A model generated the notes under the pieces. The model searched no databases. It was not told the DNA's origin and saw only the letters and a list, made by a program, of their open reading frames with translations. From assembly GCA_036939355.1 (NCBI GenBank), contig JALLAP010000865.1:1-15852 (forward strand): a stretch of 15,852 nucleotides of DNA. Reading direction: 5' to 3'. Both the position numbers and the translations under genes were made by a program. Source of the stretch: Thalassiosira profunda (taxonomy: Eukaryota > Bacillariophyta > Thalassiosirophyceae > Thalassiosirales > Thalassiosiraceae). Below, in pieces: positions 1 to 7,148 of the stretch; within the stretch, counting starts at the first letter, position 1, and every line of letters starts with the position of its first letter.

Positions 1-2
1 CC

Positions 3-192
3 GCGGAACCTTCCGTTGCCTGCGAACAGGCCAGTGGCGAAGTGTTGGATTTGACCATGGACAGCGAGCCAGAAATTGGAGGCAGTGCGTGGGGCAGCAG
101 CCGTGCTATCACGAGCGGGGTTTGGAATGGCGAGCCCGCGGAACCTGCCAATGCCTGCGACATGTCTGATTGTGAAGTGGTGGATGGTGCAA
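3..192 (+). repeat. In-frame 45-codon direct repeat at the start of the RING gene
   Basis: The bases from the left edge (CCGCGGAACCT, then TGCCTGCGA) recur 135 bases later from 136, still in the same reading frame. Both copies encode AEP, then two variable residues, then AC with E or D, then an EV(L/V)D segment. The first copy carries the intact VLDLT motif and the second reads CEVVDGAN. The first copy starts at or before the window edge, so more units may lie upstream. Confidence 0.6.
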
Positions 193-647
193 ATAATAAC
201 GACAAGCAAAAGGGCGTCGACTTTGTGCTTGAGGTGGCCAAAGCAGAGTTGCAAGTCAAGAGAGAGCGCATAGAGGTTGCAGAAACGAGAGCCACAGTTG
301 CAGAGCAGAAGCTGGCTGCCGTCGAGAAGGAGAAGGAAAAAGCTGGGCTAGCTGCAAAGGTGGCGAATAAGAAGGCCGCGGCAGCCAAGAGAAAGGAAGC
401 AGCTGCGGTGCAAGAAAGAGAAAGTGCAGTGCGAGAGAAAGAAATCGCGTTGGAGCATGTTGCGTGTAGAATTTGCGAAGTGGTCAAGGACGAGAAATAT
501 GTGATGATAACGTGCGGGCACATGATTTGCTTTGATTGCTTCTACAAAGGGGAAGAGGTGCGAAATCGAGATGATCCGAACAAGTGCCCGTTTTGTAGGA
601 GGGTTCTGAGGAAAGAGTCGAAGAAACTCAAGAGAGTGTACCTTTGA
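3..647 (+). CDS. Coiled-coil RING-finger E3 ubiquitin ligase-like protein (5' partial), with SUMO-interacting-like motif
   Basis: Probable ubiquitin ligase. The reading frame is open to the left edge. The first in-window ATG is at 57, but coding-like sequence continues upstream of it, so I treat the gene as 5' partial. In order: a short motif reading VLDLT followed by an acidic stretch (bases 42-75), resembling the SUMO-interacting motifs of SUMO-targeted ligases such as RNF4; a low-complexity linker; a charged Ala/Glu/Lys/Arg coiled coil (about 220-460); and a C3HC4 RING (about 465-600) with CRIC, TCGH, MICFDC and CPFC, which supplies all eight zinc ligands with normal spacing. The tail is basic and ends in VYL. 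An in-frame 45-codon duplication covers the N-terminal part. RING identity is firm, and E3 activity follows from the family. The SUMO link is inferred from one motif. The neighbour to the right is convergent. Confidence 0.8.
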   Translation, partial: AEPSVACEQASGEVLDLTMDSEPEIGGSAWGSSRAITSGVWNGEPAEPANACDMSDCEVVDGANNNDKQKGVDFVLEVAKAELQVKRERIEVAETRATVAEQKLAAVEKEKEKAGLAAKVANKKAAAAKRKEAAAVQERESAVREKEIALEHVACRICEVVKDEKYVMITCGHMICFDCFYKGEEVRNRDDPNKCPFCRRVLRKESKKLKRVYL

Positions 648-1062
648 AGGGGGGTTTAGAGGGAAGGGGGATATTGTATTGAAAGCTTGTAGATAGCTCC
701 GTGCCAAGTGCGGTAGGTATTGTAGCGAAGGAGAAGGCCTCATTGCATTCTTTCATACCTATAGCCTCTGCACTTCGTGCTTCGGCTAGCTCTTCGAGGT
801 GAGCACGAGGTGAGCACACTGCCTCCTGTCGGAAAGTGCTCGGTTCATTTACGAGATCTCTGAGCGTGTGGTCGCTGCAGCAGAGCACGCTTTTGGTGGC
901 GATTATGAACCCGAAAAGTGAGCGTCTTGTGTTTGTGCGGGCATCAACTTACTTCTTCTCGGGTACCCATGCACTCCAGTACTAATATGGTCCTAACCTA
1001 TGTTTTTGTTATCAATGCCTACTCCTAACCCAGTGATTGTTTGCCAATCTCTCTACGTTGCG
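648..1062. other. Convergent intergenic region, 415 bases
   Basis: This lies between the stop codons of the RING gene (+) and the sulfotransferase-like gene (-), so it should hold both 3' UTRs and their termination signals. I see no convincing coding sequence, since the short frames here have no recognisable protein character. The only structure noted is a perfect 11-base tandem duplication at 795-816 (CGAGGTGAGCA twice). Confidence 0.6.
795..816. repeat. 11-base tandem direct repeat
   Basis: CGAGGTGAGCA occurs twice head to tail without a gap, in the non-coding interval between two convergent genes. It is probably replication slippage, and no function is visible. Confidence 0.7.
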
Positions 1063-2124
1063 TCACGTGCCAATGCCTCGGGCGTTAAGAAATCCGTCCG
1101 GGCACGCGAACAACCGATCCTCCATCCTCCGCGTCGTCCCCCGGCACGATATCGCGTGCGTATCGTTGTTCAAATTCAGCGACAATTCCAGATCGCTCTT
1201 CTTGCTTTGCAGCCACTCCTTCACCGTCACGTTGAACCCTGCGCCTTGGACCCGAATCGGGTCGCTTTTGTCTCCCGCATTCTGCGTCTCCTCGTCGGCG
1301 TCCGGGCACAGCTTCTCCGCCAACAGGTTCATCACCTGCGCAGATTGTCGGTAATCCATGAAGAGCATATTTGGTGCAAATCCCGCGATGGAATCGTAGA
1401 TCTCGCACGTCAATACCCGCGAATTGTGGATTTCGTCCCGCCCCGACTTGATAAGGTCGATCAGCTCCTTTTCGTTGAAGTAGCAGACCCCGTCGAACCC
1501 CCGCTCGTGGCACACCTTCTTGGCCACGTGGGCGATGGCCGATATGACCCGCGACGTCTCGTCCCGGTGGCTGTAAATCAATAGCGAATTGCGGGGGAGG
1601 TTGCGCAGGATCCCCAGCAGCCCCTCGGCCTGGTAGACGTGCGAGGCCAATACGCCCGGCATGTCGTAAGAGTACGTGAGGAGGTGCTCCAAATAGCCCT
1701 GATGGTTCAAGAAATTTTGCATGAGCTTCTTGTACGAATCGGGGTTGCAGCTTTGGGCGAAGCCCTTGAGCGTCGTGCCGGCGGCTTTGGGCGGCATGGC
1801 TAATATGATTTGGTCGGCGGAGTGGATCAGAGTCCGGACCTCTCCGTTGGCGGACAGGCAGTGCGCGCTGGGCTTGGCCGACGACGACCACAGCCGCGAG
1901 TGCACGTCTCGTGCATCACCTGGAGCTCCCAGCAGCGTCGCGGCGGAGGAGCGTGCATACCGAGTTAAATGGGTGCTACCAACAACCGCCAAGGCGACTA
2001 TCCCAGCGGCCAATAGGCGACTTTTCGTGGACCGCGGCAGTGCCGCCGCGTAGCGATCCCGATCGCGCGCCGTCAGCAGCCCCTCGGCGTCCTCCTCCGA
2101 GAGGGCCACCTCCATCCGCTCCAT
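1063..2124 (-). CDS. Sulfotransferase-like type II membrane protein
   Basis: 353 residues from an ATG at 2122-2124. A short cytosolic acidic/basic N-terminus is followed by one hydrophobic segment (about residues 37-55, after SRLLAAGIVALAVVG), typical of a Golgi type II anchor, and then a lumenal domain. Residues 105-121 contain QIILAMPPKAAGTTL, which fits the 5'-phosphosulfate-binding loop of PAPS-dependent sulfotransferases (usual form PKTGGT). Residues 180-196 contain LLIYSHRDETSRVIS, which fits the 3'-phosphate-binding R...S motif (usual form RDP..R..S). The family transfers sulfate from PAPS to glycans or other acceptors, and the acceptor here is unknown. N-x-T sites near residues 298 and 320 are possible glycosylation sites. 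The gene is divergent from the subtilase across 310 bases. It is clearly remote from well-studied sulfotransferases, so other P-loop functions are not excluded. Confidence 0.6.
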   Translation of the reverse strand: MERMEVALSEEDAEGLLTARDRDRYAAALPRSTKSRLLAAGIVALAVVGSTHLTRYARSSAATLLGAPGDARDVHSRLWSSSAKPSAHCLSANGEVRTLIHSADQIILAMPPKAAGTTLKGFAQSCNPDSYKKLMQNFLNHQGYLEHLLTYSYDMPGVLASHVYQAEGLLGILRNLPRNSLLIYSHRDETSRVISAIAHVAKKVCHERGFDGVCYFNEKELIDLIKSGRDEIHNSRVLTCEIYDSIAGFAPNMLFMDYRQSAQVMNLLAEKLCPDADEETQNAGDKSDPIRVQGAGFNVTVKEWLQSKKSDLELSLNLNNDTHAISCRGTTRRMEDRLFACPDGFLNARGIGT

Positions 2125-2434
2125 GACCCCTCAGGGCCACCCGCGCGCCGATTTATCCGAGCCTGGCGCCCACCTCAGCCGCGCCCTCGCGAGGCGGCGC
2201 CGCTCGCTGATGTGCTGTGAGCGCCCAAAGTTCGACGAGAGGTTCTACGTGAAATGGAGAGTTCCTACGTAGCGAGGATACCGAGAGGTTGAGCCCTTAG
2301 TCGACACCAATGACGTCGCGAATCATGTCAGGCGGGAGGAGACCAGCAGCATGCATGCCTCATAAAGAAGCGCACCAGGCGGAGGCAGAGCACCTTCTTC
2401 GTAGACGAGCCGTCGGCGACCGCAGTAGGAGAGG
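2125..2434. promoter_or_regulatory. Shared upstream region of the divergent sulfotransferase-like and subtilase genes
   Basis: 310 bases separate the two start codons, so both promoters must lie here or overlap the genes. Visible ACGT-core motifs are TACGTGAA at 2246-2253, CCTACGTA at 2264-2271 and TGACGT at 2311-2316. The last matches the cAMP/CO2-responsive core reported for diatom carbonic anhydrase promoters, but a six-base match is weak evidence. An in-frame TAG at 2426-2428 stands just before the subtilase ATG. There is no obvious TATA box. Confidence 0.45.
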
Positions 2435-5157
2435 ATGGAGCCGCGAGACGAGGAGTGGGACGATCCGTCCATCACCTCCCTTCCCCGAGACGATGGCACC
2501 GCGACGGCCGAAGGCGGACCCGACGATGCGCCGCAGTCGAAGGCAACAAGAAAGAAGCTCTGCCTCGTCGCGCTCGCCGCGCTGGCGGCGCTCTCCGCCC
2601 TGACCTTAGGGCTGGGCGTGGCGTTTGGCCCGGGCGCCGGCGCGGTATCCTCCAGCAGCAGCACGGCCAATGCTGCAAACGACGCCGGCGAGGATGGCGC
2701 GACGATAACGTTGGAGGACTGCCTCGCGCTGGAGAAGGAGCTGGTGGCAACGTCTTCACCAAAATCCGCAGCTTACGTTCCCTCCACGGTGGCGCCCACG
2801 ACGACGGAGGCCACCGAGGGCGCTCCGTCAGCGTCAGGGCCGGCCGACGAGCCCTCCGGAGGAAAGGGCGGTGCGCCATACGATGGCGCGTTCTTCCCGC
2901 TGTACGATTACGGCGACGCGTCTGGGCCGGGCGGTGGCACAGATGATAATGGTGGTGAAGATGTCAGAAAGCTCGAGGGTGTGAAAGAGGTGAGTTAATT
3001 GCGCGCATATGATATGTACACATGTATGAGCATCGACTGCAATTGATACTTTCGATGCAAATTTCACTCTAACTCGACCTTCACGTGGCTCCATCTCAGA
3101 TGGAGATTCAATGCAAGCACGTCCTCGCAGCGCATCGCTCCAAGGAGGAAAGCCAAAGCACGTCCATCATCGTGAGCTATTCCTCGCCCGAAGGGCTGGA
3201 CGAGGTGAAAGCCCACGTGACCGGCAAGAAAGGCAAGCTGAGACTGAAGGGAGGCGTGCGGCGGTTCCGCCGGCCGCAGAAGGTGAAGGGCGCCAAGGGC
3301 CGCAAAACGAAAGGCGAGGATGGCGATGGCGAGGATGAGAACTATGTTGGTGCTGCCATGCTGGGCTACGTGGTATTGCAAACTGGTAGCGCCGCAGATG
3401 TGGCCGCCGAGGTATTGGAGATTGAGGCATTAAAGGGCGTGGCTAGTGCGGAACGAGACGGCATCATCCAGGCATTGGACCGCCAGCTTCGCGGGAGCGC
3501 CCACTCGGCTGGGGACAAAGGCCATCGATCATTTGCAGAATCCCAGCCGTGGGGCATTGCCGCCATCAACGTCACACAACTCTGGGCCATTGCTCCGAAG
3601 AGACACGTCAAAGTTTGCATACCGGACACCGGATACGATCTGGGACACCTTGATTTGCCCAACAACGAGAACGTCACCGGCACTTCCTTCATCGACAGCC
3701 AACCATGGGCCGTCGACGGCGAAGGGCACGGCACGCACGTCGCCGGAACCATTGCGGCGATTGGCGGCAACGGTCGCGGCGTCGTAGGAGTGCTTCCCGA
3801 CCCAGCGCGCATCTCGCTCCACATAACCAAAGTCCTCGACGACCAGGGACGGGGCAACATGACGACTCTATTAAATGCCGTCATGGACTGCGTCGATAAC
3901 GGTGCAGATGTGATCTCCCTGAGCCTGGGGTGCGGCGGGCCAGAATGCTACAGTGCGGCCGTCAACGCTGCCTTTCAGGACGCGTACGACCAGGGCGTGG
4001 TTTTGGTGGCTGCGGCGGGCAACAGCGGAACCGATGCCTTAAATTACCCCGCTGGATACAGCAGCGTGATGAGCGTGGGGGCAATCATGGAGTCGGGCTA
4101 TCTCAGCAACCGGAGCTCAAGGAGCGACCAGACGGAGATTGCGGCGCCCGGGATCAATGTCAATTCCACTTGGCCCAACGATGCCTATGTCAACATCTCT
4201 GGGACAAGCATGGCCGCACCGCACGTGGCAGGCGTGGCAGCGCTTCTTGTATCTCACTTCCCGGAATGTTCCAATCAGCAGATTCGCAACGCAATGATCC
4301 AGAGCGCGGCCGAACCCCCGTCCAACGATGCCCGCAACACGAATGGCTGGGAGAAATACTACGGGTGGGGAATCGTCGACGCCGGCGCGGCCTACAACCT
4401 CCTCAGCGAGGGATGCGTCAAGGCCGGCGGCGTCGATCCGCTCGACATGGGCTTCAACAACACGCACGAAGCTGCACTGGGTGGCAGCGGCCAGAAAACG
4501 TATGGCTGCGTATCGGACAAACAATGTGCGGGCAGCTACGGCGTGGACAGCCGGGCGAACAAATGCGACATCGACAGCAACGTTTGTTACCTTGATTGCG
4601 AGGCAGCGGGGAAGGTGTCCTTGGAACTGAAACTGAAAACCGACATGTTTCCGGCCGAGACCAGTTGGATGCTTGTCGACAGCTGCTCCAACGTCATGGT
4701 TGATGCGTTGCCTCTCCGCAGTGGGCTGTCTCCCAACACAACGTACACCGAGCAATACTGCGTTGATGAGTCTGCGTATGAGTTTACAATCTTCGACTTG
4801 TTTCGCGATGGGATTTGCTGTTCCTACGGAAGTGGATCCTACAACATCACGTATGACGGTGCGGTGGTGGCATCGGGCGATGGAAAGTTTGGCAGCACCG
4901 AGACAAAGACATTTGGTTCTTGCGAGCAGACGGCAACAGCCGGCCCCGAAGACGCGGAAGAGACCTCGACGGCCAGCCCGGCAGATCCGACGATACAGGC
5001 TACAACGGTCAGCCCGGCAGACTTGGGACAGATATCGACGACTGGCCCAACAACCACAACAACCACCACCAGCTCGCCTGTGCTTTCCACATCAACCACC
5101 CTCACTACGAGTACCGCCTCTTCGCGGGCACCTCAAATATCGACAATATTCACCTAA
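2435..5157 (+). CDS. Subtilisin-like serine protease (peptidase S8), membrane-anchored or secreted, two exons
   Basis: Exons 2435-2989 and 3100-5157 join in phase 0 to give about 870 residues. The ATG at 2435 follows an in-frame TAG at 2426. Residues 41-65 (KLCLVALAALAAL...) form a signal anchor, followed by an acidic, Ser/Thr/Gly-rich stalk. From residue 186 comes a propeptide-like region, with a basic RRFRRP site and an inhibitor-I9-like end before the protease. The S8 triad is complete: Asp361 in PDTG, His395 in GHGTHVAG and Ser555 in SGTSMAAPHVAG, with oxyanion Asn493 in AAAGNSG. Spacing is that of ordinary subtilases. After the protease come a Cys-rich segment and a module with LFRDGICCSYGSGSYNITYDG (about residues 687-791), then a Thr/Ser-rich mucin-like tail. 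Activity is expected to be extracellular or in the secretory pathway. Substrate unknown. The module may bind cell wall or matrix, which is inference. Confidence 0.9.
2990..3099 (+). other. Spliceosomal intron in the subtilase gene, 110 bases, phase 0
   Basis: The donor is GAG|GTGAGT and the acceptor ATCTCAG|ATGG. A CTAAC at 3069-3073 is a good branch point 27 bases before the acceptor. Reading through would stop at TAA 2996-2998. Splicing joins the membrane-anchor exon to the propeptide and protease exon without a frame change. Confidence 0.85.
5042..5080 (+). repeat. Threonine-codon ACA/ACC tract in the subtilase tail
   Basis: A run of ACA, ACC and ACG codons encodes an uninterrupted threonine tract inside the Ser/Thr-rich C-terminus. 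It is a mucin-like, probably O-glycosylated spacer and is prone to length change. Confidence 0.7.
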
Positions 5158-5236
5158 CACGTAAAGCAATGGCTACTGATCCAGGTGCCTCGCCACGTAT
5201 ACAGGCAAAATGGAGGCTTCCTGGCTTTCCTCGGTT
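5158..5236. other. Convergent 3' gap, 79 bases, between subtilase and cap methyltransferase genes
   Basis: The stop codons of the two facing genes are only 79 bases apart, so their 3' UTRs very probably overlap in antisense. I see no other signal. Confidence 0.5.
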
Positions 5237-6670
5237 TTATGCCGCCAAAATGAGGAAGAGCTGGGGGCCCACCCTCTTCACTTCCACCGCACGCATCGCG
5301 ACACCACCGGCGTCCATCTGACCTAAGAACTCACCCGCGTCAAAATCCACGGGCATCCTGAGCCCAACCACTGACGGCGACAGATGCTCTGCCACTCGCG
5401 TCACGACCTCAACCATGCTCCACCGTCCCATCGTTATCGGCTTGCCCTCGCTCTTGTAGTGCTTTCCTCCCCACGGCGGATCGATCACGATCACTTTGGG
5501 ACATGGCCCCAGCTCTTCAGCCAACTGCGGTATCAGTTCGATCGAATCTTTGTTGCGGACGTCTACTTGTTGGCTAACCCCATGCTTGGCCATGTTCCGC
5601 CGGCACAGCTCGGCCCGATGAGCGTCAATCTCAATGGCAATCACCCGCTGAAACGCCTTTGCCAACGGCAACGCGAGACCGCCGCATGCGGCAGTGATAT
5701 CAATCGCAATTGTATTCTGTGACGCGCTCCCCAGCGTGTCGCGGCAGTGCTTGGCCAGCAGCGAGGCGAAGGCGGCGCCCCACCGCGCGGAGATCACGGA
5801 GAATTTCCCGGTCTCATCGACCTCCATCCGCCCCGTTCGGTTTTGCCGTTGGCTCGAGAAGTACACGTGGTTGTCCTTCGTGAACACATCAATTCCATCA
5901 AAGCATCCCTCGTTTTCCTCTTTCAATTGCATCAGATCCCGCCCACCGAGGAGGGGTTGCAATTCCGGATGGCGGTGGAGCAGCAGCGATAAGCTGATGT
6001 GCGTGCCGCCGTCCCGTTCCACTCGCTCCACTATTTTGGACGCGAGGACTTCCACATCCACTTCCGACTGTGCCCCTCCATTGAAAGATTCTGTGTCTCT
6101 CAGGCATATTCTCCCATCATCGACATTGCAGCACTCCTCCGCAATCGTTAGAAACTCGTCCATCACGACAGATGCCCACGCCTCCGACCCCATCACTTGC
6201 ACCTCGCGGCCGTCGGCATACAGCTTCCGGTACCTTCCCGAGAGGCGGAGATAGGTGTGCAGCTGTTTCTTGCACTGCCTCAGGAGCCACGCGGTGTTCG
6301 CGCCCTTTCTATTGTAGGAGTCGTCTCCGCGCCGGGCTTTCTTCGCCGCCTCCTTCTGCAATATGCACATCATCCTCTTCATCAAATCTGTCTTGGCCTC
6401 CCGCTGTCGAGCTATCGGCACCTCTTCGTTGCCAACATACTGATCGCCGTTTAAATAAACAATATGCGGGAGGTTCGTGCGGTCAACCCCGAAAATCTCC
6501 GGATATCGCTCGAGGAACGCCAGCAATTTTCGCTGGGAGCATCGCTTCAGCAGCTTGTGGATTGATGGGTGGTAGTCTTTGAGATCGCGCACGAGTGCGG
6601 CGCCGCCGTCGCGGTGGATTTCGGTGCATAGGATTTGGAGCAGTTTGTAGTCAGCATCGTCGGCATCCAT
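5237..6670 (-). CDS. TGS1-type RNA cap guanine-N2 methyltransferase with two LOTUS-like winged-helix segments
   Basis: 477 residues, one exon, ATG at 6668-6670. The C-terminal methyltransferase domain (about 295-477) has the order seen in trimethylguanosine synthase: AdoMet motif I (IAIDITAACGGLALPLA, 321-337), an acidic second strand (VIAIEIDAHRAELCRRN, 343-359) and the catalytic hallmark VIDPPWGGKHY (395-405), close to the SPPWGG of human TGS1. The family converts m7G caps of snRNA/snoRNA to trimethylguanosine. Unusual are two related N-terminal segments (about 6-73 and 204-272), each with RDGG, then an HP pair, LL repeats and a closing hydrophobic VYL or VYF strand. They resemble OST-HTH/LOTUS RNA-binding winged helices. 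Between them is a basic Lys/Arg-rich region (85-155). The methyltransferase call is good. LOTUS-like is a pattern-based guess. Confidence 0.75.
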   Translation of the reverse strand: MDADDADYKLLQILCTEIHRDGGAALVRDLKDYHPSIHKLLKRCSQRKLLAFLERYPEIFGVDRTNLPHIVYLNGDQYVGNEEVPIARQREAKTDLMKRMMCILQKEAAKKARRGDDSYNRKGANTAWLLRQCKKQLHTYLRLSGRYRKLYADGREVQVMGSEAWASVVMDEFLTIAEECCNVDDGRICLRDTESFNGGAQSEVDVEVLASKIVERVERDGGTHISLSLLLHRHPELQPLLGGRDLMQLKEENEGCFDGIDVFTKDNHVYFSSQRQNRTGRMEVDETGKFSVISARWGAAFASLLAKHCRDTLGSASQNTIAIDITAACGGLALPLAKAFQRVIAIEIDAHRAELCRRNMAKHGVSQQVDVRNKDSIELIPQLAEELGPCPKVIVIDPPWGGKHYKSEGKPITMGRWSMVEVVTRVAEHLSPSVVGLRMPVDFDAGEFLGQMDAGGVAMRAVEVKRVGPQLFLILAA

Positions 6671-7148
6671 GGGCTGCGCTGCAAGGCACGCGGCGGGGAG
6701 GGGTTGCGGGGTATGGCGGCTTGGGTGGCTGGGATTTCGGAAGGTGGATGTGGATGGATGGGCTGGTTTGGCTGTACCTACGTACTTACGTGAAGGTAGT
6801 TAACCCATTCAACAAACTCCCAGTGCCGACGGCTGACAACTTGCTAGTAGCATGTATGCATTAGCACATCGATGCAGGTAGGTATTGGGAGGTGAACTGC
6901 GGGTGCGAAGTGAGCAAGTGAGCAAGTGTTCTTCCTGTGCAGCTATCGTTTGCCGGATCACGTGCGACAGTGGATGGAGAGGGAGGAGGAAAAGCTGTGA
7001 GAAGCAGTGACCACAACCACGGCCTCCCAGAGAGATGGGAGAATCCGGAAGAGTACCGCGAGCCGCGCTTTTATCGATCGACGCGAAGATAATATCTGCG
7101 GAAGAGTATCAAGAGCAACGCCGCCGTACTAACTGGCTGGTAAACGCC
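6671..7148. promoter_or_regulatory. Upstream region of the cap methyltransferase gene and 3' flank of LRR protein A, 478 bases
   Basis: No coding sequence is supported here. It holds ACGT-core elements CCTACGTA (6777-6784) and TACGTGAA (6787-6794) about 110 bases above the methyltransferase ATG, and an 8-base tandem repeat AAGTGAGC (6908-6928, about 2.6 units). Next to the LRR stop is an unremarkable 3' flank. The two ACGT words also occur together in the 2125-2434 interval. Confidence 0.45.
6908..6928. repeat. 8-base tandem repeat, about 2.6 copies
   Basis: AAGTGAGC is repeated head to tail (two full units plus AAGTG) in intergenic DNA. It is likely slippage-derived, and no role is evident. 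Confidence 0.65.

Noticed and set aside
57..59. ATG at 57 as the true start of the RING gene
   Set aside because: Coding-like sequence, including the first duplicated unit and the start of the VLDLT motif, lies in frame upstream of it, so the gene probably starts outside the window.
648..888. Small - strand frame in the convergent gap after the RING gene
   Set aside because: It has no recognisable domain and no expected promoter position. It is best treated as non-coding.
1000..1584. Long open frame on the + strand opposite the sulfotransferase-like gene
   Set aside because: It is antisense to a gene with recognisable motifs, has no domain character of its own, and has the Arg/Pro/His-rich composition of a shadow frame.
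3930..4595. 221-codon + strand frame inside the subtilase exon
   Set aside because: It is out of frame with the catalytic domain, whose Asp, His, Asn and Ser motifs are all in the other frame.
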